Assembly: GCF_016908145.1 (NCBI RefSeq)
Contig: NZ_JAFBDI010000024.1
Span: 1 to 37,285 of the forward strand
DNA length: 37,285 nt
Direction: 5' to 3'
Source: Marinitoga litoralis
GTDB lineage: Bacteria > Thermotogota > Thermotogae > Petrotogales > Petrotogaceae
Shown here: one piece after another, positions 1 through 11,018 of the stretch
How positions within the stretch are numbered: the first letter of the stretch is position 1
Layout: each line of letters begins with the position of its first letter
Program-made: the position numbers and the translations under genes
Notes under the pieces: model-generated
The model's input: the letters and a program-made list of their open reading frames with translations, nothing else
Told to the model about the DNA's origin: nothing
The model's database searches: none

Positions 1-571
1 GTTAAAAACAAATCTAAAGAAATATTAGGTATAGATTTAGGTATTAAAGATACTGTTATATTAAGTAATGGAGAAAAATATAGTATTCCAGAGTTAAAAA
101 AATATGAGAGAAGATTAAAAAGATTATACAGACAATTATCTAAAAAACAAAAAGGATCTAAAAATAGAGAAAAAACAAGACTTAAATTATCCAAATATAT
201 AGAAAAAATAAATAATATAAAAAACGATTGGATCCACAAAACTACATATAAAATTGTCAACGAAAATCAAGTTGGCAAAATAGCTATAGAAGATTTAAAT
301 GTAAAAGGAATGTTGAAAAATCATTATATTGCAAAATCAATACAATGGCAATCATGGAACAAATTCATAACAATATTAAAGTATAAAAAGATATGGTATT
401 GAATTAAAAAAGATAGACAGATTCTATGCATCAAGTCAGATATGTTCAGTATGTGGAAACAAAAATACAAAAGTAAAAAATTTGAATGTAAGACAATGGG
501 AATGTCCTAAATGCGGAACAGTACACGATAGAGACATAAATGCAGCTATTAATATAGCTAAATATGCTTAG
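1..571 (+). pseudogene. tnpB: TnpB (RNA-guided nuclease of IS605 family), frameshifted and cut by window edge
   Basis: The protein reads in frame 1 from the left edge to a TGA at 400-402 and continues in frame 2 from about 380 to the TAG at 569-571. The first part holds the RuvC motif IGIDLGIKD (catalytic Asp) and IAIEDLNVKGM (catalytic Glu). The second part holds the zinc finger CSVCGNK...CPKCG and DRDINAAINIAKYA with the third catalytic Asp. All three catalytic residues are visible, but the last one is in another frame, so no complete nuclease can be made without frameshifting. The join lies in an A-rich run near 386-390 (GTATAAAAAGATATGG), suggesting a small indel. The N-terminal part is outside the window. 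A sequencing error in the A-rich run is the main alternative. Confidence 0.85.
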
Positions 572-719
572 CTATAATAAATTAGTAGGGCAGGGGCTGT
601 CCGAATTCACGCCTGTGGACTATGCTCTGGCAGCGGAACTCGTAAGAGGTCTACGAGTCATCATAGGTTGAAGCAGGAAGCCATAACTTCTTACAAAGTG
701 TAAAGTTATGGTAGTTCAC
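572..719 (+). ncRNA. Probable omega-RNA (TnpB guide scaffold) and IS right end
   Basis: The 148 bases after the tnpB stop are strongly structured and much richer in G+C than their surroundings. They carry the ordered blocks GGGCAGGGGCTGTCC, GACTATGCTCTGGCAGCGGAA and GAAGCAGGAAGCC, then a hairpin and GGTAGTTCAC, the arrangement seen at the ends of many IS605-type elements. In studied members this region is the omega-RNA scaffold and the bases directly after the element act as the guide. Here the guide would begin at 720 with TTAACAATACCAGC, inside the permease gene. The 5' end of the RNA is unknown; it often overlaps the tnpB 3' end. Confidence 0.6.
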
Positions 720-1325
720 TTAACAATACCAGCAACTATTATTTCTGCAATTTTGGGTTCAATAAATGGATTTGCATTATCAAAATTGAGATTCAAATAT
801 TCAAATTTAGTATTTGCATTAATCTTATTTGGTATGTTCATACCATATCAAAGTGTTTTATTCCCATTAATCCAATTTTTTCAAAAAATTGGATTATATG
901 GAACTATTCCAGCATTAATTATATTTCATGTAATATATGGAATTCCAATAACAACATTGATGTTCAAAAATTATTATGAAGAAATTCCAGATGAATTAAT
1001 AGAAGCTGCATCAATTGATGGTGCTAACCTATACAATATTTATACAAAAGTACTTCTTCCTATTTCAATTCCTGGTTTTGTTGTTGTTGCAATTTGGCAA
1101 TTCACAAATATTTGGAACGAATTTTTATTTGCAGTTACTGTTACAAATAATCCATCAAAACAACCTATAACAGTAGCTCTTGTAAATCTTGCTGGAAGTC
1201 AAGTTGTTGAATGGAATATACAAATTGCAGGAGCATTAATTGCTGCTTTACCAACATTAATTGTATATGTAGCTTTAGGTAAATATTTCATTAGAGGTCT
1301 TCTTACTGGATCAGTTAAAGGATAA
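720..1325 (+). pseudogene. Sugar ABC transporter permease (MalG-like), 5' part removed by IS insertion
   Basis: About 201 native residues remain of a protein that is normally about 275-280. Aligned by eye to the intact permease at 3646, the remnant starts near residue 77, so the first one and a half membrane segments are gone. The cytoplasmic coupling loop EAASIDGAN...ILLP-type (EAA motif) and the C-terminal [12 protein letters not shown] are intact. The only upstream ATG in frame (708) lies in the stem of the IS right-end hairpin and has no ribosome site, so a stable product is unlikely. The gene presumably ended an ABC operon lying left of the window. No clear terminator follows it; 1326-1402 is plain A+T-rich sequence. 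Confidence 0.8.
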
Positions 1326-1402
1326 TTATTAAAATTTAATATATAATCGCCCTTTATTTTATTTATTTACTCATAATATCTGATAATCTCTTATTACTTG
1401 AT

Positions 1403-1431
1403 TTGGAAATTAATGTTAAATATGTTTTAAT
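1403..1431 (+). promoter_or_regulatory. Promoter of the galactoside operon
   Basis: TTGGAA at 1403-1408 and TTTAAT at 1426-1431 are separated by 17 bases. Each matches the main sigma factor consensus in at least four of six positions. The predicted start near 1438 would fall inside the operator-like repeats that follow, as expected for repression by a LacI-type protein. Confidence 0.55.
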
Positions 1432-1434
1432 AAT

Positions 1435-1468
1435 ATCGGTAACGTTATCGGTAACCTTTACGATAACT
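1435..1468 (+). promoter_or_regulatory. Candidate LacI-family operator, tandem half sites
   Basis: ATCGGTAAC occurs twice, at 1435-1443 and 1447-1455, exactly 12 bases apart. Its opposite-strand counterpart is present as GTTATCG (1444-1450), and a degenerate copy ACGATAAC lies at 1461-1468. At the centre TAACGTTA (1440-1447) is a perfect palindrome with the central CG typical of LacI-family operators. The site lies just downstream of the predicted promoter and 24 bases before the first start codon. The natural partner is the regulator encoded at 6341. Confidence 0.65.
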
Positions 1469-1491
1469 CAAAAATTTATGGAGGTGTAATT

Positions 1492-2712
1492 ATGAAGAGG
1501 GGATTAGTATTATTATTAGTTGTTATTTTGGCTTTTAGTGCTTTTGCTAAAACTAAAATAGTTATAAACAGTAACGCATCAGATCCTGCTCCAAGAGAAG
1601 CATTTAAACATGTTGTTGATTTGTTCCAAGAAAAATACCCAGATTATGAAGTAGTAGTAAACACTTTCCCACATGAAGACTTCAAAACATTATTAAGAAC
1701 ATGGTTAAATTCAAAAGAAGCTCCTGATGTAGTTACATGGTTTGCCGGTGAAAGAATGAGATACTTTGCAGAAAAAGGATTATTATTACCTTTAGATGAT
1801 GTATTTAGTGACATGGCATTTGAAGACTATTTCCCAGGATCATTCAAAAGCGCATCAGAATATGATGGAAAAATTTATTTCTTACCATTTACTTGGTACT
1901 GGTGGAGTGTATATTACAATACAGAAATATTTGAAAAATATGGTTTAACTCCTCCTGTTACATGGTCACAATTCTTACACGTTTGTGAAGTATTAAAAGA
2001 AAATGGTGTTACACCTATTACTATTGGTACAAAATATTTATGGCCAACAGGTGGATGGTTTGATTACTTAGATATGAGAGTTAATGGTTATGATTTCCAT
2101 ATGGATTTAACAGCAGGTAAAATACCTTATACTGATGAAAGAGTTAAAAAAGTATTTGAATACTGGAAACAATTAGTTGATAACGGTTATTTCTTAGAAA
2201 ATCATTCATCATACACATGGCAAGACGCTGCAAGTTTCTTATTTAGAGGAGAAGCTGCAATGTACTTAATGGGACAATTCATTAAAGACGTTGCTCCTGC
2301 TGAAGTAAAAGATAAATTAGATTTCTTTAGATTCCCAATCATTGATGGTAATGTTGGAGTATATGAAGAAACACCAATTGATGGATTTATGATACCTGCA
2401 AAAGCAAAAAATCCTGAAGGAGCAAAAGAATTTATTAAATTCTTAGCTTCAAAAGAAGTTCAAGACATGTATTCAAAAGAATTAGGAAGATTAGCAGCTA
2501 ATAAAGATGTAACTCCTCCTGATGCACATGCTAAAAAAGGTTTAGATTTAGTATTAGCTTCAGATGGTGTAGCACAATTCTATGACAGAGATACAGATCC
2601 TGAAATGGCAACATTTGGTATGAATAAATTTGTTGAATTCATGACATTCCCACAAAGATTAGATGTAATATTAAAACAATTAGAATTCCAAAGAAGAAAA
2701 ATTTTTAAATGA
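1492..2712 (+). CDS. Extracellular sugar-binding protein of ABC importer
   Basis: This 406-residue protein captures sugar outside the membrane and delivers it to the two permeases that follow. It begins with a signal peptide: MKRG, a hydrophobic run to about residue 17, then AFSAFA and a likely cut before KTKI. There is no lipobox cysteine, so it should be released or held by charge rather than by lipid. The body fits family 1 binding proteins: SKEAPDVVTWFAGERMRYFAEKGLLLPLDD near residues 75-105 and many Trp and Tyr residues (TWYWWSVYYN) that usually stack on sugar rings. The start has GGAGGTG eight bases upstream. The galactosidases downstream suggest a galactoside or galactan fragment as ligand; this is inference. 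It is the first gene of the operon and is followed by a hairpin that may keep its expression above that of the permeases. Confidence 0.93.
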   Translation: MKRGLVLLLVVILAFSAFAKTKIVINSNASDPAPREAFKHVVDLFQEKYPDYEVVVNTFPHEDFKTLLRTWLNSKEAPDVVTWFAGERMRYFAEKGLLLPLDDVFSDMAFEDYFPGSFKSASEYDGKIYFLPFTWYWWSVYYNTEIFEKYGLTPPVTWSQFLHVCEVLKENGVTPITIGTKYLWPTGGWFDYLDMRVNGYDFHMDLTAGKIPYTDERVKKVFEYWKQLVDNGYFLENHSSYTWQDAASFLFRGEAAMYLMGQFIKDVAPAEVKDKLDFFRFPIIDGNVGVYEETPIDGFMIPAKAKNPEGAKEFIKFLASKEVQDMYSKELGRLAANKDVTPPDAHAKKGLDLVLASDGVAQFYDRDTDPEMATFGMNKFVEFMTFPQRLDVILKQLEFQRRKIFK

Positions 2713-2720
2713 TTTTTATT

Positions 2721-2745
2721 AAGGAGGGGGTTCCCCTCCTTTTTT
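2721..2745 (+). terminator. Intra-operon hairpin, probable leaky terminator
   Basis: AAGGAGGGG (2721-2729) pairs perfectly with CCCCTCCTT (2733-2741) around a three-base loop, and T residues follow to 2745. It lies nine bases after the stop of the binding-protein gene and 28 bases before the next start. Such hairpins often lower transcription into permease genes and protect the mRNA of the binding protein. Confidence 0.75.
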
Positions 2746-2773
2746 AAAAAAATTTGTTAAAGGTGGTTTTATT

Positions 2774-3649
2774 ATGAAGAAAAAATGGTGGATCCCTTAT
2801 GCTTTTCTAGCATTACCGTTAGCTATGTATTTAATATGGGTAATTATTCCAATTTTTCAAACAGTTATTATAAGTTTTACCGATTGGGATAGCGTTTCTC
2901 CTTCATATAATTTTATAGGCTTAGAAAATTATAAAATGCTTTTTTATGATTATTACTTTTTAACTTCCTTATTAAATAATATAAAATGGATGGTTGGTTT
3001 TGTAATAGTTGCAATCCCTATTGGATTAGGAATTGCTATGCTTATGGATCAAAAATTTAAAGGAAATAAATTCTTTAAAACTATGATGTATTTACCAATG
3101 ACATTATCTTTTGTAGTTATTGGGGAAATATGGACTTGGATACTTGAACCTAATCATGGAGTTATAAATGAATTTTTAAGAGGTATAGGGTTAGGCAATT
3201 TAGCTAAACCTTGGTTAAGTGATCCTAATTTAGTAACATATGCATTAATATTTGCCGCATTATGGAGACAAATTTCATATGCAATGGTATTATTTTTAGC
3301 TGGTCTTCAAAGTGTTCCTACTGAACAAATTGAAGCTGCATATGTTGATGGAGCTAATAGTTGGCAAAGATTTTGGTATGTTATATTACCAGCTTTAAGA
3401 CCTGCTATGGTAATAGCTATAACTGTGAATGTAATTGACTCGTTAAGAGCTTTCGATATAGTATTTGTTATTACAAGAGGCGGACCGTTCTACTCTTCAA
3501 GTGTTATGGCAAATTATATGTACATTGAATCATTTAATAATTATAATATGGGATATGGCGCTGCTATTGCTGTTATACAATTCTTTATAACATTAGGATT
3601 TATCATTTGGTACTTGATTAATTCCTTTAAAAAGGAGGACAATTTATGA
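2774..3649 (+). CDS. Sugar ABC transporter permease, MalF/UgpA type
   Basis: A 291-residue inner-membrane subunit with six predicted membrane segments. The first spans about residues 10-30 and the last about 263-283. Residues 187-206 hold the cytoplasmic EAA loop, EAAYVDGANSWQRFWYVILP, which docks on the ATPase. It forms a heterodimer with the product of 3646; the two reading frames overlap by four bases (ATGA), a sign of translational coupling. AAAGGTGG precedes the start. No ATPase gene is present in the operon, so the pair probably uses a shared MsmK/MalK-type ATPase encoded elsewhere. That is common for carbohydrate importers of this family. Confidence 0.93.
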   Translation: MKKKWWIPYAFLALPLAMYLIWVIIPIFQTVIISFTDWDSVSPSYNFIGLENYKMLFYDYYFLTSLLNNIKWMVGFVIVAIPIGLGIAMLMDQKFKGNKFFKTMMYLPMTLSFVVIGEIWTWILEPNHGVINEFLRGIGLGNLAKPWLSDPNLVTYALIFAALWRQISYAMVLFLAGLQSVPTEQIEAAYVDGANSWQRFWYVILPALRPAMVIAITVNVIDSLRAFDIVFVITRGGPFYSSSVMANYMYIESFNNYNMGYGAAIAVIQFFITLGFIIWYLINSFKKEDNL

Positions 3650-4482
3650 CAAAAACCGCAATATATAAAAAATATTTATTTTACATATTATCTACCATAA
3701 TAGTAGTAATATGGCTTGTTCCATTTGTTATAGCCGTATTGACTTCTTTTAAAACTATGGATGAAATATCTTTCGGAGCAAATTGGTTTAGACTACCAAA
3801 AAAATGGTCTTTAGAAGGATATATTACTGCTTGGAAAAATGCTCACATATACACATACTATTTAAATACTTTTTTCATAGCTGCTGTTTCAACTATAGGT
3901 GCCTTATTTTTATCAAGTTTGGGGGCATATGCTTTAAGTTGGTATGACTTTAAATTAAGAAAACCTATATTAATTACTTTTGTAGCTGGTATGTTAATAC
4001 CTTTTCAAATGTTATTAATTCCAGTATATAAATTTTCTGTAAATACTGGATTATATGATACATATCCAGGATTAATATTATTTCATGTTGCTTTTCAATT
4101 AGGTTTTTGTACTTTCTTTTTAAGAAATTTCATGGTAACTATTCCAAAAAGTATATTTGAAGCAGCAAAAATTGATGGTGCAAATGATTTTAAAATATAC
4201 TACAGTATTATGCTTCCATTAATTAAACCAGCAATTGCTGCTTTAGGAATTTTAGAATTCACATGGATTTGGAATGACTATTTATGGGCTTTAATATTAA
4301 TTCAAAGTGATACTAAAAAACCTATAACTCTTGGTTTAACTACATTACAAGGACAATGGGTGACTAGCTGGAATGTTATTGCTGCTGCATCAATATTAGC
4401 TGCAATTGTTCCAATAATTGTATTCTTAATGTTCCAAAAATACTTTATTCAAGGTTTAACTATGGGAAGTGTAAAAGGCTAA
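3646..4482 (+). CDS. Sugar ABC transporter permease, MalG/UgpE type
   Basis: A 278-residue partner of the preceding permease. It shows six membrane segments, the first at about residues 11-33, and an EAA coupling loop at 172-191 (EAAKIDGANDFKIYYSIMLP). It ends in YFIQGLTMGSVKG, the usual tail of MalG-type permeases. The start ATG overlaps the preceding stop, with AAAAGGAGG eight bases upstream. The same C-terminal pattern occurs in the broken permease at 720-1325, so two separate importers of the same class once lay side by side. The substrate is inferred from the galactosidase genes that follow. Confidence 0.93.
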   Translation: MTKTAIYKKYLFYILSTIIVVIWLVPFVIAVLTSFKTMDEISFGANWFRLPKKWSLEGYITAWKNAHIYTYYLNTFFIAAVSTIGALFLSSLGAYALSWYDFKLRKPILITFVAGMLIPFQMLLIPVYKFSVNTGLYDTYPGLILFHVAFQLGFCTFFLRNFMVTIPKSIFEAAKIDGANDFKIYYSIMLPLIKPAIAALGILEFTWIWNDYLWALILIQSDTKKPITLGLTTLQGQWVTSWNVIAAASILAAIVPIIVFLMFQKYFIQGLTMGSVKG

Positions 4483-4494
4483 GGAGGCAATAAT

Positions 4495-7324
<2,830 letters not shown>

Positions 7325-7334
7325 GAGGTACTAT

Positions 7335-9002
7335 ATGAATATATTAAATAATTATTTTGATGGTGAATATTTGGAATTTAATAAAAACAATTATAGTATC
7401 AAATTAAAAATAGAAAAAATACCTGAAGGATATATTATTAGAGGAAAAGTAAAAGGGAAATTAGGTAAAATAGATATTTTTGATGATTTTGCCGCTGAAG
7501 ATTTGTTTATTAACAATTGGCAAAGTTGGAGTCCAACAAAAAAAATAAAAGTTTCAAATTATAAATATAATATCCCTGAAGATTGGAAAAAAACTGCTAA
7601 ATATAGTGCCCACCCAATGCCAGAATATTTAGAAAATAATATTATTTCAGACTATTTTATTGCTAAAAAAAATAAAGTATATGGATTTTTAACTTCAAAA
7701 ATTGCTCATCCTTTTTTTGAAGTTAAAGATAATAAAATTATTGCATGCTTAGAATATTTTGGAAAAAATACTGACGAATATATAGACATTGAACCATTAA
7801 TAATTTTAGAAAACAATGAAATGGAAAAATCATTAGAAATATATGCTGATTATGTTAAATTCGAAAATAATCCTAAATTTTCAAATTGGAATCCTGTTGG
7901 TTGGTCTTCTTGGTATCATTACTATGAAGAATTAACTTGGGAAGATACTTTAAAAAATTTAGAATTATCAAAAGAATATAATTACGAAGTATTCCAATTA
8001 GATGATTCTTGGCAAAAAGATATTGGCGATTGGATTCCAAAAGATTCGTACCCAAGTTTTGATGAAATAGCTAATAAAATTAAAGAATACGGTTATATTC
8101 CAGGATTATGGTTAGCTCCTTTTAGTGTATCAGAAACTTCAGAAGTTTTTTTAAAACATAAGGATTGGTTAGTAAAAGATGAAAACGGAGAACCTAAAGT
8201 AGCTTATATAAATTGGAGAAAAAACATATACGCATTAGACACAACACACCCAGAAGCACAAGAACATTTAATAAATATCTTTTTAAATATGAAAAATAAT
8301 GGGATTCATTATTTTAAAATAGACTTTTTATTTGCTGGAGCAATTCCAGGAAAAAGGTATTTAGATACTACTCCTATTGAAGCATATAATATTGGAATGA
8401 AAATAATTAGAGAAGCTGCTGGCGAAGATTTTGTTTTAGGGTGTGGAGCACCTATTCTACCATCAATAGGATATGTTGACGGAATGAGAATTAGTGCTGA
8501 CACTGCTCCGTTTTATAAGACAAATGATCTGGATTTTGTTTACCCAAATGCTTATTTTGCTTTAAGAAATGTTATAACAAGATATTTTATGAATGGAAAA
8601 TGGTGGTGGAATGATCCAGATTGTTTATTATTAAGAACAGAAGATACTGAATTAAATGATAAAATTATTGAAATGTATTCTTATGTATCCGGTTTATTAA
8701 ACAATATGATTTTACAAAGTGATGATTTATCAAAATCTATTAAAAAAGACGTATATTTTAATTCATTAAAATTAAGAGGTGGAATACCACATGTTAAAGG
8801 TTTAATGAATGATAATTATTCATTTGATATTGAAGCTTTTAATACTTATGTTGGCAATGTAAAAATGCATGTTGATTTAGAAAAAATTAATTTTAATTTA
8901 GAATATGATGTAGATTACCCAGAATTAAATAAAAATACTGTTTTAAGAGAAGAAGATAAAAGATTATTTCACTATTATGAGGAGAGGGATAATAATGCTT
9001 GA
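7335..9002 (+). CDS. galA: GH36 alpha-galactosidase, GalA type
   Basis: A 555-residue cytoplasmic enzyme that removes alpha-1,6-linked galactose from melibiose, raffinose-type sugars or galactomannan fragments. Length and motifs match the short thermophilic GH36 group represented by Thermotoga GalA. The nucleophile is D330 in HYFKIDFLF and the acid/base is D389 in MRISADTAPF, within three residues of the Thermotoga positions. Substrate-site segments WSSWYHYYEELTW (190-202) and FQLDDSWQ (220-227) are intact. A strong AGGAGG lies upstream of the start, ten bases after the regulator gene. The 3' end overlaps galT by eight bases. Together with the GH42 enzyme it lets the operon use both alpha- and beta-galactosides. 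Confidence 0.94.
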   Translation: MNILNNYFDGEYLEFNKNNYSIKLKIEKIPEGYIIRGKVKGKLGKIDIFDDFAAEDLFINNWQSWSPTKKIKVSNYKYNIPEDWKKTAKYSAHPMPEYLENNIISDYFIAKKNKVYGFLTSKIAHPFFEVKDNKIIACLEYFGKNTDEYIDIEPLIILENNEMEKSLEIYADYVKFENNPKFSNWNPVGWSSWYHYYEELTWEDTLKNLELSKEYNYEVFQLDDSWQKDIGDWIPKDSYPSFDEIANKIKEYGYIPGLWLAPFSVSETSEVFLKHKDWLVKDENGEPKVAYINWRKNIYALDTTHPEAQEHLINIFLNMKNNGIHYFKIDFLFAGAIPGKRYLDTTPIEAYNIGMKIIREAAGEDFVLGCGAPILPSIGYVDGMRISADTAPFYKTNDLDFVYPNAYFALRNVITRYFMNGKWWWNDPDCLLLRTEDTELNDKIIEMYSYVSGLLNNMILQSDDLSKSIKKDVYFNSLKLRGGIPHVKGLMNDNYSFDIEAFNTYVGNVKMHVDLEKINFNLEYDVDYPELNKNTVLREEDKRLFHYYEERDNNA

Positions 9003-9960
9003 AAGAAGATTTAACCCAATTACTGGCGAATGGGTTATGGTTTCATCATCTAGACAAAAAAGACCTAATTTGCCAAAAGATAGTTGTCCAATTTGCCCTG
9101 GTGTATTAGAACTCCCTGGAGAATATGATTTGGTAAGTTTTGAAAATAGATTTCCCGCTTTAAAAAAAGATGCTCCAGAAGTAGAAAATAATAGCGATGT
9201 GTTAATTAGAGATAAATCTCAAGGGATTTGTGAAGTTGTTGTATATACTGAAAAACATAATTCAGAGTTATCTCACATGCCTATACATCAAATAGAAAAA
9301 TTAATAAATATGTGGGCTGATAGAACTAAAGAATTATCTTCATACGAATTTATAAAATATGTATTTATTTTTGAAAACAAAGGTAAAGAAGTTGGAGCAA
9401 CTTTACCTCATCCACATGGTCAATTATACGCATTCCCATTTTTACCTCCTAGGATTCAACTAAAAATGGAATCATTGGAAAAGTGGTATAGTGAAAAAAA
9501 TTCTTGTGCAATATGTGATATTGTAAAAGAAGAAAAAGAACAAAATGAAAGAATTGTATATGAAACTGAAAATATTATTGCTTTAGTTCCTTTTTATGCT
9601 AGATATCCATATGAAGTACATGTATACCCTAAAAGGCATGTAGAGACAATATATGAATTATCAAATAAGGAGAAAAAAGAATTTGCTGAAGTATTAAAAG
9701 TAATAACAAATAAATATAATGGTTTATTTAATATGCCATTCCCATATATGATGATGTTTTTCCAAAAACCTTTTAATATAAATAAGACTACTCATTTCTT
9801 CCATTTTCATGTGGAGTTTATTTCTCCAATGAGAGGTCCAAATTTAATTAAATGGGTGGCAAGTGTTGAAAGTGGAACTTGGGCATTTATTAACCCTATT
9901 GAACCAGAACAAGCTGCTAAACAATTAAGAGATGTTGAGGTGAATATAGATGAAATATAG
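8995..9960 (+). CDS. galT: Galactose-1-phosphate uridylyltransferase
   Basis: A 321-residue Leloir-pathway enzyme that swaps UMP between UDP-glucose and galactose-1-phosphate. The HIT-type active site is LPHPHGQLY; H141 is the uridylylated histidine. Metal-type cysteines occur in CPICPG (31-36) and CAICDIV (near 171). I place the start at 8995, MLERRFNPITGEWV, because GAGGAGAGGG ends four bases before it and known GalT proteins begin this way; an ATG six codons earlier lies within the ribosome site. The gene overlaps galA by eight bases and galK by 11, so the three are translationally coupled. Confidence 0.94.
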   Translation: MLERRFNPITGEWVMVSSSRQKRPNLPKDSCPICPGVLELPGEYDLVSFENRFPALKKDAPEVENNSDVLIRDKSQGICEVVVYTEKHNSELSHMPIHQIEKLINMWADRTKELSSYEFIKYVFIFENKGKEVGATLPHPHGQLYAFPFLPPRIQLKMESLEKWYSEKNSCAICDIVKEEKEQNERIVYETENIIALVPFYARYPYEVHVYPKRHVETIYELSNKEKKEFAEVLKVITNKYNGLFNMPFPYMMMFFQKPFNINKTTHFFHFHVEFISPMRGPNLIKWVASVESGTWAFINPIEPEQAAKQLRDVEVNIDEI

Positions 9961-11002
9961 AGCTCCGGGTCGTATAAACATAATTGGAGAGCACACAGAT
10001 TATAATGATGGTTATGTTTTACCTTTTGCTATTGATAAACATATATATTTAGATATAGAAAAATCTGATAAATTTAATTTTTCTTCAAAAAATTCCAATG
10101 AAAAAATTTCTTTGAATAAATTACAAAAAACAAAAACTTGGGCTGATTATATTATTGGTGTTATATTAGAATTAGAAAAAAAAGTTGGTAAAATACCTCC
10201 CTTTTCATTTAATATACATTCAAGTCTTCCAATAGGAGCAGGACTATCTAGTTCTGCTGCTTTGGAAGTTGTTTCTGCTTATGCATTAAATGATATATTG
10301 AATTTGAATTTATCTTTAGAAGAACTAGCGTTAATAGGTTGGAATGCTGAAAATAAGTTTGTAGGTTTAAATTGTGGAATCATGGATCAATATGCAAGTG
10401 CTTTATCAAAAGAAAATCATGCTTTGTTTATTGATACTTATACAAGAAAACATGAATTAATTCCTTTAAATTTAAAAGATTATAATTTTTATATTATAAA
10501 TTCTGGGGTTAAACATGAGTTAGGTAATTCAGAATATAATATTAGAAGAAAGCAATGTGAAGATGCATTAAAAATATTAGAAAAAAAATCTTTTAGAGAT
10601 GTATCTTATGAAGATTTAGAAAAATTAGACGGTGTTAATTATAAAAGAGCGAAACACGTTTTAGATGAAAACAATAGGGTTTTAAAAACAATTGAAGCTT
10701 TAAAAAAGGATAATATTGAATTAATTGGAGAATATTTATTTGAATCACACGAAAGTTTAAAGAATTTATATGAAGTTTCATGTGAAGAAATAGATTATAT
10801 AATTGATAATTTAAAAAATAAGGTTACTGGAGCACGTATTGTTGGTGGTGGATTTGGCGGTTCGGTATTGGTTTTATCTAAAGAAGATGAATTAGAAAAA
10901 GTTATAGACAATTTAAAATATGAATATAATAAAAAATATTCTATAGAATTAGAATATTTTAAAGTTAAAAGTTCAAATGGTCCTGAAAAGTTAGATATAT
11001 AA
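9950..11002 (+). CDS. galK: Galactokinase
   Basis: A 350-residue GHMP-family kinase that phosphorylates galactose at C1 using ATP. The galactokinase signature is at the N-terminus, APGRINIIGEHTDYNDGY (residues 5-22). The phosphate-binding loop is PIGAGLSSSAALE at 94-106, the catalytic Asp is D146 in CGIMDQYAS, and the third GHMP motif is VGGGFGGSVLVL at 298-309. GAGGTG precedes the start inside the galT coding region. With GalT it converts freed galactose to glucose-1-phosphate and UDP-galactose. The epimerase GalE needed to close the cycle is not in the window. Confidence 0.95.
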   Translation: MKYRAPGRINIIGEHTDYNDGYVLPFAIDKHIYLDIEKSDKFNFSSKNSNEKISLNKLQKTKTWADYIIGVILELEKKVGKIPPFSFNIHSSLPIGAGLSSSAALEVVSAYALNDILNLNLSLEELALIGWNAENKFVGLNCGIMDQYASALSKENHALFIDTYTRKHELIPLNLKDYNFYIINSGVKHELGNSEYNIRRKQCEDALKILEKKSFRDVSYEDLEKLDGVNYKRAKHVLDENNRVLKTIEALKKDNIELIGEYLFESHESLKNLYEVSCEEIDYIIDNLKNKVTGARIVGGGFGGSVLVLSKEDELEKVIDNLKYEYNKKYSIELEYFKVKSSNGPEKLDI

Positions 11003-11018
11003 TTACAGGGGGAAAACT

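Larger units (their letters stand above)
1..719 (+). mobile_element. IS200/IS605-type element, right part only
   Basis: The element enters from the left edge of the window and ends in the structured, relatively GC-rich tail typical of this family: a hairpin (681-689 with 703-711) followed by GGTAGTTCAC, whose last base is 719. From 720 on the sequence is a sugar-permease reading frame, so the insertion boundary can be placed to the base by the change of coding content. These elements (family knowledge) move as single strands and make no target duplication, which fits the absence of any repeat here. The left end and any tnpA transposase lie outside the window. Confidence 0.85.

Noticed and set aside
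1326-1402. Possible terminator after the broken permease
   Set aside because: Only a weak A+T inverted repeat (ATTAAAATTTAAT) is present, with no G-C stem or T run.
8977-8994. Upstream start for galT
   Set aside because: The ATG overlaps the GAGGAG ribosome site of the better start at 8995.
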